Source of the DNA: Atrina japonica
Lineage: Eukaryota > Mollusca > Bivalvia > Pterioida > Pinnidae
Direction of reading: 5' to 3'
Length of the DNA: 64,000 nt
NCBI GenBank assembly: GCA_030159075.1
Contig: BROG01000153.1
Coordinates: 981,501-1,045,500, forward strand
Shown: positions 40,090-50,263 of the stretch, one piece after another
Layout of the letters: the number at the start of each line of letters is the position of its first letter
How positions within the stretch are numbered: position 1 is the first letter of the stretch
The notes under the pieces: model-generated
Seen by the model: only the letters and a program-made list of their open reading frames with translations
Database searches by the model: none
What the model was told of the DNA's origin: nothing
Program-made: the position numbers and the translations under genes

Positions 40090-42015
40090 ATGGCGGACGA
40101 ACTTGAACAACCGCCGCAGCAAGCAGCAGCTGCACCTCCGTTTGTTCCTACGTTAATTCCCCTACCACCAAGTTTAGATTTGAAAGGTAGCAATTTGAGT
40201 ACAACTTGGAAGAAATTCAAGCGTATGTGGGACAATTACGAGATTGCTAGTGGGTTGATTACGAAGCCTATGAACCTCCGTACTGCCACACTTTTGACCT
40301 GCATTGGTCCCGATGCATTCGATATATTTGATGGATTGACCTTTGACTCTGAGGAGGATAAGAAGGAAATAGATATTGTCTGTCAGAAGTTCGAAACTTT
40401 CTGTGTTGGTCGTACTAATGTCACGTATGAACGTTATATGTTTAACAAGAGGGAACAAGAACCCAATGAGAGGATTGACTCCTATGTAGCGACATTAAGG
40501 TCCCTAGCGAAAACTTGTAAATTTGAAGCACTAGAGGAAGAGATGATACGAGATAGAATTGTCATAGGAATACGTAATAATGCCTCCCGTAAGAAATTAT
40601 TACAGGAACCAGAGTTAACCTTACAGAAATGCATTGATATATGTAGAGCTAATGAGAAGTCAGAATCTCAAATGAAGGTATTGGAAGAAGTCCAAGCTGT
40701 TAAATGTAAGGGAGATAATCACAAGGTTGGGACTAAGGCTAGTTTCAAAAACACAGGTTCAAAACCTAAAGGTGAGAGTCATGTTGATTGTCAATATTGT
40801 GGTACATCACACACACCACGGAAGGAACTTTGTCCGGCGTGGGGAAAGAAATGTGCTAAATGTGGCACAATGAATCATTTTGCACGTAAGTGTAAGAAGA
40901 GTGACAGAACGAGAAATCGACGTGCTCGTGTTCATACAGTTAATGATGAATATGTGGATACAGATGTGAGTCCGAATGAATTTGTATTCAATTTCACAAC
41001 AAGTGATTCCAAGCTCAAGAAAACACTTTATGCTCTAATGACTATAAATGGTTATAGTGTTGAGTTTCAGCTAGATTGTGGGTCTACTGTTAATGTTATT
41101 CCCGAGTCATTGTACAAACAGTTATTTTGTGATCTTAGCAAGCTGAGTGATACAGATATAACTCTGATTATGTTTAATAAAACCGAGACAAAGCCGGTAG
41201 GTAAGCGTCGTCTTACAATACGCAATCCAAAGAACAAGAAGAAGTACAATGTTGAATTTGTTGTGGTACCTGGTAAAGTGAACCCTATACTTGGATCTAG
41301 GGCAATACAAGCGATGAAGTTAGTCACTGTTAACCAGAATCAATTTATGAGTGCTAGAGAATCTGGACAAGAGAGTCTGCAAGTTATTACACAACAGCCA
41401 ACTGGTAAGACTAAGAGTTTAACTATTACTGATATTGAGACCGAGTTTGGCGACATTTTTGAAGGTCAAGGTTATCTGAAGGGTAAACTTCACTTAGAGA
41501 TTGATAAGTCAGTCATGCCTACGAAAATACCTACACGACGTGTACCTGTATCAATGAAAGGACCATTGAAGAGTGAGCTGAAGCGCTTAATGGATTTAGG
41601 TATAATTACTCCTGTCAATCAGCCGACTGATTGGATTTCATCCCTTGTAGCTGTTAAGAAGCAGAACGGAAACTTACGATTGTGCATTGATCCAAAACCG
41701 TTGAATAAGGCATTGAAGCGAAATCATTACAATACGCCAACTATTGATGAGATATTGCCTCAACTCAATAAAGCAAGAGTGTTTACAGTTGTTGACACAA
41801 AGAATGGATTTTGGCATATTCAGTTAGATGACGAGAGTAGCCATTTGACAACTTTTGGAACCCCATGGGGAAGATATCGTTGGTTGCGGATGCCTTTCGG
41901 TATATCGCCAGCGCCAGAAGAATTTCAGAGACGTTTAGATGATGCACTTCAAGGTCTGTCAGGTGTAAAAGCCATACATGACGATATAGTGGTATATGGT
42001 TGTGGTGACAAATGA
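40090..42015 (+). pseudogene. Gag, protease and N-terminal RT part of the Ty3-type polyprotein
   Basis: A 641-residue frame from ATG at 40090. Seen: a Gag-like region rich in charged residues (about 1-225); two zinc knuckles near residues 233-268, the second a canonical CX2CX4HX4C (CAKCGTMNHFARKC); a retropepsin-like site near residue 328 (LDCGSTVNVIP, with DCGS in place of the usual D[ST]G); then RT from about residue 480, with LRLCIDPKPLN, VVDTKNGFWHI, MPFGISPAPEEFQ, and IHDDIVVYG as the catalytic aspartate box. The frame stops 12 codons after that box at 42013-42015 because the reading frame changes near 42,008 in a short A run. Known for the group: Gag forms the particle and Pol copies the RNA. 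Broken as written here. Confidence 0.9.
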
Positions 42016-43777
42016 TACAGAAGCTATGCGAGACCATGACGCTAAGTTACATGCTTTGTTCGTTAGATGTCGTGAACAGAACATTAAGCTTAACAAGGAC
42101 AAGTTAAAGCTAAGATTGTCATCTGTCAACTATCTGGGCCATATTATATCTGCTGAGGGACTCAAGGTTGATCAGTCAAAAGTCAAGGCTATCACAGAGA
42201 TGCCACATCCTACAGACAAAGCTGGAGTACAGAGACTTTTAGGAATGGTCAATTTTCTGCAGAAATTTACTCCAAATTTGTCACAAGTAACAGATCCTAT
42301 TCGTGATTTGATCAAGGATAAATCTACTTTTAAGTGGGAAGACCATATTCATGGTGAAGCATTTAGGCAAATACAGGATATTTTGTCAAGAGCGCCAGTG
42401 TTAGCGTATTTTGATCCGTCGAAACCGACTATTCTACAATGTGATGCGTCCGAGAAAGGTCTGGGAGCGTGTCTGATGCAGAATGACCAACCTATTACTT
42501 TTGCGTCAAGATCATTGACTAGTTCAGAGCAGAACTACGCGCAAATCGAGAAGGAGTTACTCGCTGTGCTTTTTGCGATGGAAAGATTTGAACATTATAC
42601 ATATGGTCGACATGTAGTAGTAGAATCGGACCATAAGCCATTGGAGATTATCTGTAAGAAAAGTCTTATAACTGCTCCGAAACGCCTTCAGAGAATGTTA
42701 TTACGTCTCCAGAAGTTTGATTATGACATAATCTACAAGACAGGAAAAGAGATGTATTTAGCCGATACGCTTAGCCGTGCGTATTTACCTGAGATGGAAC
42801 AGACAGTCAAGGATGACATTATATTTGAAATTGCTGTGTCAGAGCAACGTTTGATAAAACTCAAGGATGCTACAGAAAGTGATGAAACTTTGCATTCACT
42901 TAAAGCTGTTATTCAAAAAGGATGGCCAGAGAGAAGTAGTCTTAGTAGTGATCTACAGTGCTATTATAATTTTCGTGATGAATTAGTGATACAAGATGGA
43001 CTAGTACTGAAAGGTGATCGAGTTGTTATTCCTGTCAGTATGCGACAAGAAATGATTGAGAGAGCTCATTCAAGTCATGTGGGAATCCAAAATAGTCTAC
43101 GTAGAGCGCGTGAAACAATATTTTGGCCGAACATGTCAAGAGATATTGAACAGTATATTCAAAGATGCGAAGTGTGTAATTCTTATAGTGTTGAGCAAAG
43201 GCGAGAACCTCTGATAACTCACGAGATACCAAATCGACCTTGGGAGAAATTAGGTTGCGATTTATTTGAACTGGAAGGTTATCATTATTTGATAACTGTG
43301 GACTATTACTCCGATTTCTTTGAAGTAGATCGTCTACATGATAAGACGTCAGGGGAGATAACTCGTAAACTCAAAGCACACATGTCACGACATGGAATAC
43401 CAGATGTACTAGTATCTGACAACGGACCGCCGTTCAATAGTCGAGATTTCCAAAACTTTGCAGATACGTATGAATTTGAACATGTTACTTCATCTCCGTT
43501 ATATCCGCAGTCAAACGGGAAAGTAGAAAACGCCGTTAAAATTGCTAAACGTTTGATGAAGAAATCAATTATGGATAGATCCGATCCATATTTAGCGTTA
43601 TTAGATTGGAGAAACACTCCGACTGAAAATATGGATTACTCATCTGCGCAACGTTTATTTGGACGAAGGACGAAAACTCTACTTCCGACTTCTAGTAATT
43701 TGTTGACTCCAGAAAATGCTGCACATGTGAAGGACTGTTTAGTAAACAGGAAAAGGAAAGTCTACATATTACTATAA
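41996..43777 (+). pseudogene. C-terminal RT, RNase H and integrase part of the Ty3-type polyprotein
   Basis: Continues the polyprotein in another frame. The ATG at 41996 is only the first Met in this frame, not a real start. Seen: the RT thumb region (VNYLGHIIS), a connection, RNase H with CDASEKGLGA near residue 148 and SDHKPLE near 218, the integrase zinc finger (H..H..C..C, about 358-395, ending CEVCNSY), then the integrase core with CDLFELEG, SDNGPPFNS and GKVENAVK carrying the D, D and E of the catalytic triad. The frame ends at 43777, where a second frame change near 43,755 in an A/G run cuts off the integrase C-terminus. Confidence 0.9.
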
Positions 43778-43790
43778 TACCAGTAAAGGA

Positions 43791-44258
43791 GTGAAAGAGT
43801 TGCCTACTCTGAAACCTGGAGAGTGTGTACGTATTCGACCGCATGGAAAACGTAAAACATGGGATAAGGGCCGTGTCGAGAAACAAGTCAATGTCAGATC
43901 ATATGAAGTCAGAACGGAAGATAGTCAAGTCTACAGGAGAAACCGGAAACATTTACGTCAAACACCCGAATTATTCATTGATCGGAATGATATTCAAATT
44001 CGTAGATCTGATGATACATGCGATAGGCAGATGCAGTCTAATCGGAATGTTGAGCGGTTAGTTGAACCAGCAACACAATGTGATACACATTCATCGAGAC
44101 AACCTATAATTGATGATATTGTTAGTAGTCGAAACAGTGTTAGTGTTGATTTGTGTCCTAGTCAAACTGAGTCATTGCCTGTGCCTGAGAGAAGATATCC
44201 GCAGAGACAAAGAAACCGACCGCCTAAGTTCAAGGATTATCATGTTGATTTGAAATAG
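43791..44258 (+). pseudogene. Integrase C-terminal module and tail of the Ty3-type polyprotein
   Basis: A third open stretch downstream of the second frame change. LKPGECVRIRP and WDKGRVEKQV fit the SH3-like C-terminal module found after the integrase core in Ty3-type elements; the rest is polar and basic (ERRYPQRQRNRPPKF) and ends at TAG 44256-44258. No chromodomain is recognisable. The non-coding stretch 44,259-44,590 follows. Confidence 0.8.
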
Positions 44259-44590
44259 AGTGATCATACTGTGTTGAGGCATAAATAATCCCTGTATGAT
44301 TACTAGGGTCACATAGACTCTGAGTGTCTAGTATATAGTGTTTATTTTTGTTGTGCATAAAGTAATGCTATTATTGATAATTCATTTAATGATAAATGAC
44401 AGTTAAAGTGAATATTCAGCTATTCCAGTGAAATTCTAATTTCTAATAGTAATGTGTTATGGACATTGACTCTACTTTTAAACTGTAGAACTGTGAACTC
44501 TGAGAACTGAACTGTGAGAACTGTAATGCGAATATCAGTGATTTAAATACATAAAGATAATTGCTTTGATAATTAGATAACTTCTATCTT

Positions 44591-44601
44591 AAGAAGGGGG
44601 A
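44591..44601 (+). other. Polypurine tract of the LTR element
   Basis: AAGAAGGGGGA abuts the 3' LTR, the expected plus-strand primer for reverse transcription. Confidence 0.85.
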
Positions 44602-44779
44602 TGTCATGATAATGTGTAACTTGACAGTTTGTAGTTTGAGATGACCCCTTCAGTTCTACTTTATTACTGTACATGTAGCTGATCACGTGATTGAGTGTTT
44701 CCTGTTTAAGCCATGCATGAATAAACGCTGAAGTACAAGCTTCGGTTTTGATCGTTATTTCGAGCACGATAACGAGACA
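44602..44779 (+). repeat. 3' LTR of the Ty3-type element
   Basis: 178 bp, the same sequence as the 5' LTR as far as I can read, preceded at once by the purine run and followed by the second ATTAG. Confidence 0.95.
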
Positions 44780-44784
44780 ATTAG
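44780..44784. repeat. Target site duplication (right), ATTAG
   Basis: Second copy of the 5-bp duplication flanking the LTR element. Confidence 0.93.
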
Positions 44785-45460
44785 TAGATGAATATACATG
44801 GATGACCGTCGGTTTGATGCGTTTCGCGTTAAATCTGACCGTGATGATCCACTCGTTTACAGGTGGCCAGTTTATCAAGGATGCTGTTGCTGCGGTTTTG
44901 GTCATCATGATTACTTCACGTCCCAAATCAATTACTCTCTGTCCAGTGCAGAGTTACTCCCTGACCCAGTCCACTTCCTGTCACTTATCCCAAGGATATC
45001 TATACCTGTAATTTCACCTCTCTCTATATCTGTGCTGCTCTTCCTGGTGCAAACATTGTTCTGACATTCCAGTTCCCAAATATGAACTTGGTCCTTGGGT
45101 CGACAAATGGCATAACCGATCTCCGAGTTTCCTTTCGGCCTTCATTCACAAGTGTCATACTTCCTTCCCGTTCTGTTTTTCCCAGGTTAGGAATCGGTAC
45201 CTCTCAAAGGCTTTATGGTTTTTCTTGAGTCTTTGTGATTTCAGTAATCAGATAGTTTTTCCAGTATCAGGTGATTTTCCCAATGTCCAAGGTCCTTAGA
45301 CGGACGGATTTGATTTCCTGTCGCGATTTTGCTTCTCTCCGACGATTGCATTGCTAATGAGCTCCATCTGCCCGATTTTCCTCTCCAAGGGGGTTTTAGT
45401 GGCTCAACAGCCAAGATTTGAATTCAAAGTTTTATCTGTCTCCTCGGAGGTTTAGTTGTT
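44785..45460 (-). pseudogene. LINE endonuclease remnant, 5' portion, cut by the LTR element
   Basis: The minus-strand frame ending at 44,785 (KTAATASLINWPPVNEW, RFNAKRIKPTVIHVYS) is the stretch just upstream in the same endonuclease, so the LTR element landed inside this LINE. Bases from about 44,950 to 45,460 are probably the LINE 5' region but are not clearly coding; that extension is a weak call. Confidence 0.65.
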
Positions 45461-45559
45461 TCCAGCGTGATTAGTCTAACCAGCTCCGAAAATCACCCTT
45501 TCTGCAGATACACACTGTTGTAGTCCTGTAGTGTGATACGATAAGCAAGACACAAACAT

Positions 45560-45650
45560 ACACAGTTGGCGACCAGTTTTCAAACGTGGAAGAGAGAACC
45601 CGATTACAATGTATCCAGATAAAGTCCATCCGCTTTCAGCAAATAAATAA
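45560..45650 (-). mobile_element. SINE family 2 fragment
   Basis: AGTTGGCGACCAGTTTTC, ACGTGGAAGAGAGAACCC, GATTACAATG and TTCAGCAAATAAA correspond to the left part of the full copy at 34.6 kb. Confidence 0.55.
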
Positions 45651-46084
45651 ATTATCAGTTGGGTGTATTCATTGGAAAATTTAGATTGTTCTGTTTCACT
45701 ATTTTGGCTATTAACTCGAAAAGTATGTTCAGTACGCAACTACCTCAAAACGTCTAAGTGTCAAAGTTATCAGGTGGCTTCTAATTGAAGTTTTTTTCCA
45801 TTAATTCTTTAATATTGTCTATAAAACTATCAGAAATAGAAAAAAAATAGTGTGCAGCAATCTCTTCACCTCTCAAATAAAGTCAACAGACAAAAACTGT
45901 CAGCTAGTCTCCATAAGGAAGCTTTTTCCCATTTTAAGTGTATTTTTAACGCTTTTTTTTTACTATTTGCTTGAAACTAATCACAGAAAGGGTAGAAACA
46001 AAAATGTTCAGCATGCACCGATCTCCGAAATTTTCCACAGTTTTTCATTGAATAATTGAATGAATTTGTCATTAATTGTCGATA

Positions 46085-47205
46085 TATTGACTTTATAGAT
46101 TTCGAAAAGGCCTTAGACTGTACATTGAGACAGACTTTTGCTTATCATGAAATTATATGGAATACCAGCAAAGATATGTGGATCCATAAAAGCACTCTAC
46201 CATAATATTGAATGTGCTTTGATGGATGAGGAAGAGATAACGGATTGATTTAGGATTGAGACTAGCGAAAAACAGGACTGCAATTTGTACAGATTTCTAT
46301 TTTTCCTTGTCACCGATTAGATAATGAGGAAAACCGTGAAGAGAGATTGGAACGGGATACGATTGGATCTTCCAATGAAGCTATATGATTTGGATTATGT
46401 AGGTGATGTATAACACCCATTTTATCCACCAAACAACAAATTTGTTTTTACCCTAATTTTTTTCTTACAAAACAATGGCTTTGGTGTTATGGGTATAATA
46501 TACATATACTAGTATATACTACAGAAATCGGTCAACATAACAAAATTCGCCGCATGTACAGAACTGAAAATGGACATCAACAAGTGTACGAATGCATAAA
46601 TGCCAGAAGTGATTAAAACATCAAGCTGAACAACATATCAATAAAGGACGTTGACAGCTTTGAATACCAGGGAGCAAATGTTTCAAATGTAGGAGGATGT
46701 ACAGTAGACCTTAACAACCGCGTACCAAAAGCAAGAAACGCACTAGACTTAAAACATTTGGAGCGCCAACAACATCAGACGAAATATCAAGCTAAGACTA
46801 TACAAGTCACTAGTACTAACAGTGTTGATGTATGAATCAGAGATATGGGAATGAGTATAGGTGATGAGAAGAAAATTAAAACATCCCAAAATAAATGTTT
46901 GCGAAGAAGTATTGGAGAGAGAAGGAATAGAGAAAGTTAGTGATTAGAAGGTGGAGGTATATCGGACATATCTCCAGGAAAGAAATAAACAACGATTCCA
47001 TAACAGCACTAACATGGTTCCCAGATGCAAGCGAAAACGTGGTAGACCAACGTCAACCTTGCTACGCACTGTAGAAAATATATAGTCAACAGCAGGGTGC
47101 AATACTAGTACATGGAGAGAAGCGCGGGCTACTGCAAATAAAAGGGAGGTGTGGAGACAGACTGGTGGTATTATGTGCCACCCGACACGAAGTGGATAGA
47201 TGAAA
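46085..47205 (+). pseudogene. LINE reverse transcriptase remnant (RTE-like)
   Basis: Degenerate RT pieces in shifting frames: IDFEKALD at 46,096, then DVDSFEYQGANVS near 46,650, a stretch giving LNNRVPKARNAL near 46,710, SLVLTVLMYESEIWE near 46,810 and RWRYIGHISRKE near 46,950. The order matches the palm-to-C-terminal part of LINE proteins from the same broad group as the endonuclease piece at 39-45 kb. Many stops; old. Confidence 0.7.
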
Positions 47206-48415
47206 GTGATGTGTATTTGTGTTGAGGAACAGAATAATTTGTGTTCATTTATAATATGTCAACAATTAAGAAATATAGTCTGAAGTTATATTAACTAAGT
47301 ATCTCGAATTTTGCGTCTTTTGTCAACCGAGTGTAGAAAGACAGTCAGACATACAAAATATAAAATATATTCAATATTTATTCATTTTTGTAACAAATCA
47401 TACAGCTGCTTAAAGAAAATAGATAATGGAAAGAAATGTAATATTTAAATGAAAATCAGACAGGGCAAGAACTGTTACGACTGTAGATATAAACACTTAT
47501 TACTAAAGAACATGGGATTTGTAGATCAATGTAGACCAGCAAACAAATTTGACCTGGGCCACGCATAATAAAAGTTAAGAACTTATTCAAGTCTGAAAAT
47601 ATTTTCAAACTTTCACTGCTCAGCCAATCAGATTGCAGTATTTTCCAAAGTTGAGTAAAAGTTTAAGACTCGAGTAATTCTTAAGATTTATGGTGTAGGG
47701 TCCAGGTTCAAGTATAAGGTTTGTCCAGCCGATCTGTAGAAGAATATGGAAGGGTAGAAGCGAGTGACAGCTTGCATTGAAAATAATGTTGTTGTTTTTT
47801 TATTTTACTAACCATTCACATTGGACTCTGGCAGTTCTTGAGCTTGTCTGACAGGAGTCAAAATGCCATAATCTTTTCAAAGGAATATTCCAAAGTCTAA
47901 GAATACCCTTAATTTGACCTACCCAGGTAAACAAAATTCGTGATAACATGTTGCTCAATATGACTTAAATTCTTAAACATGAGTGATATTAAAAATTTAT
48001 GCCATTGGTTTCTTGGAGATGGAGATATAGCAAAAGCTGTGGTAAAGAAGATAAGCCCTATACATTGGTTGCGACTGGCTCCCAGGATAAATCAAACCGA
48101 TACAGGAATGCATTCAGCAGGAGTATGTAGGTTTAATAACGTGAAACCATTGAACATAATATGTCAATAGATCTGTCAGACTGGCTCTTAAGATTGAAGA
48201 AATACCAATGAATAATCGAAACTCCAAGTCCAATAGAATACGACAAATTAGGTATGGTCTCAACATGAAAAATAATTGCGAATCCCAACCGGGATGGGAC
48301 CAGGTGTCCATAAGGAGTCAGTGTCCCCCATTAGCATGCCACACAACCGTCAAATGTTACATGGAAACAGTCTAGAGTAACTGTTTAGACAGGTAGATGT
48401 AAATTCCATGAGGTT
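47206..48415. other. Spacer, nothing recognised
   Basis: No coding exon, inverted repeat or tandem repeat stands out. A 63-codon frame at 47,979 has no family resemblance. Confidence 0.5.
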
Positions 48416-48690
48416 TGTTTGTTTATTGTTGTTTAACCTCACACTCAAAAATATTTCACTCATATGGAGACGTCACCAAATGCCGGTGAGGGGCTTCAAA
48501 TTTTGGCCTATGCTCGGCACTTACGGCCATTGAGCAGTGAGGGTTCTTTAACGTGCCGACACCTACTATGACACGGTACATCGGTTTTTACTGTCTCATC
48601 CGAAGGACAGAAAACCAACCTGCCGCCGTCTGGACTCGAACTCACGATCAAAGAGTTGAGCACGCTACCGACTGAGCTACCCATGAGGCA
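48416..48690 (-). mobile_element. tRNA-derived SINE, family 1, full length
   Basis: The best-kept copy. On the minus strand it reads TAGCTCAGTCGGTAGCGTG (A box), GAGTTCGAGTCC (B box), the body, and a tail ending in TTAAACAACAATAAAC. The open frame at 48,508-48,771 on this strand is SINE sequence. Confidence 0.88.
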
Positions 48691-49224
48691 GTCTAATGTA
48701 AGCACTAATGTTGAACTTTGTACTAAGATCAATTTTACTGTATCTAATAAGTTTGGCTCTGGTAGGAGCAATTAGTATACCCGCAATATCGGTAACATCG
48801 TCATAGTAACGGTCTCTTCAACAACCCATTAACCCCTAAAGATACATTTGGACTTGCCATATGTCATTGATTTAATGAGTTAACATCATTTTTGCAGGAA
48901 TCTGTATCATTTTTCAATCCAAAGTTCAAGTACTACAGATATTGTGAAAAGGTCTAGTTAGAAATTGTCATTACCTTTTTGTTGTCTTTCAGATGCTAAA
49001 TACAAAACTATGAAGTGATTTCACAAGTGGTTTGAGAAGTTTAAAATGTTCAGATAATTTGACTCATGCCAAACACCTTCACATATAAATGTGACATTTT
49101 TAACATTTACTAGCAACAGAAAATGAAACAGAAATTCCATATAAATAAAACCACATGAAAAGTTTTATACTGAATATCTATATTTTGGCTTAAATTGTTT
49201 CATAATCAAAGGTATAATATATAT

Positions 49225-49440
49225 TTTTTTGTGTGTTACCATCGGGCAATCTACCAATGCGGGCCATCTCTTTGACGGATTTTGGCTATACGTTTAGATT
49301 TATTATTTGGCTCAACTGATGAAGTCTAATTGACAGAAACGATCGTCTAGAGCATTATAACTTTGGTATCATTTTTATAACATCTATCTACTGATGCGGG
49401 CTATTTGGTATGATTTTTCTATACAGCAGCCGAAAATATG
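49225..49440 (+). mobile_element. Penelope/retrozyme-type terminal fragment
   Basis: Plus-strand homologue of 14,030-14,250. Two related short segments flank the ribozyme: CCAATGCGGGCCATCTC at 49,255 and TACTGATGCGGGCTATTTGG at 49,389, suggesting the partial tandem arrangement that retrozymes and Penelope elements often have. Confidence 0.6.
49310..49353 (+). ncRNA. Hammerhead ribozyme motif (copy 2)
   Basis: 44 nt. CUGAUGA at 49316-49322, GAAA at 49336-49339, stem III ACGATCGT closing before C (cleavage triplet GUC), stem I GCTCAA against TAGAGC with one A.A mismatch, stem II GTC/GAC with loop TAATT and the same A.A mismatch as copy 1. Stem III differs from copy 1 by two bases and stays self-complementary. 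Confidence 0.65.
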
Positions 49441-50263
49441 CAGGAAATTGTGGTAAACTTGTCATAGATAATTGAATAAGTTAAAATCCTCTTTCTTTTA
49501 TGTTAATTGTATTGCACACGAGTAACACACGAGATAATACTAAAATGTTTCACAGCGACTCAGAGGACACTGAGTTCGGTGGTTGGTATGATAAACATAC
49601 ATGTATGTTTACTTTGTGGTGAAATTGGTGCTTCTACAAATAAATGATAATTATTTACATGTTCATACATTGTATATTTTCTTGTTAAACATTTTTTTAG
49701 TATTAAACTTAAATCAAAATAATACAAAAAAATCCAGATAGCCTGCATCGACAATAGCCAGCAGAACAATATTTTCCAGGAAATAATTATATAATACATT
49801 AATTAATTGTATAATCATTTTGCAATACGTAGAAAATTACAATTTATAGTTGGTCTCAGTTTCAAAAGTTGAAAGTGTATGAAAAAACCTGTAACAAATG
49901 TCAAAGAGCTAGCTCATAAAGTTGTGTCTCTGACCCAAAATTGAACTATACCTATTCATAAATAAAAGATAAAGCTCATATACCATGGGAATCGATAGAT
50001 GGACACACATTCTAACTTGGACAAGAGGAAAGCTATATACTACTGTATTTAAAAAGGAAGGGTTTTTTATACCCCTATCTAAAGAAAGGCAAGCGAGGTG
50101 GTGGGTGGGGTGCATGGTTAAAGACATACCGTGTACAAGTATTCATTGAATGACGATGTATCTGTGTGTGTATGATTTGAACTGATTTAGATGTATGATA
50201 GATACTCGGTAATCAAGAGCAAACATGTAACTATTCTATACATACACATATATATTAATTTGT

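Larger units (their letters stand above)
39756..44779 (+). mobile_element. Ty3-type LTR retrotransposon, young, pol frameshifted
   Basis: A complete 5,024-bp element: 178-bp LTRs (39756-39933 and 44602-44779) that read identically, a 5-bp target duplication ATTAG on both sides, a primer site just inside the 5' LTR and a purine run just before the 3' LTR. The internal order is Gag with zinc knuckles, protease, reverse transcriptase, RNase H, integrase. Integrase downstream of RNase H marks the Ty3 (Metaviridae) group rather than Ty1/copia. Gag and Pol appear to share one long frame, and short LTRs with one frame recall the Mag-like lineage; that placement is inference. Two frame changes, near 42,008 and near 43,755, interrupt pol. 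No envelope-like frame is seen. It sits inside an older minus-strand LINE. Confidence 0.95.

Noticed and set aside
41996..42015. Overlap of the two pol frames as a programmed frameshift
   Set aside because: It sits just after the RT catalytic box, not at a gag/pol border, and shows no classic slippery heptamer; a one-base indel or sequence error is simpler.
47979..48170. 63-codon plus frame
   Set aside because: No motif, no splice context, and composition like its surroundings.
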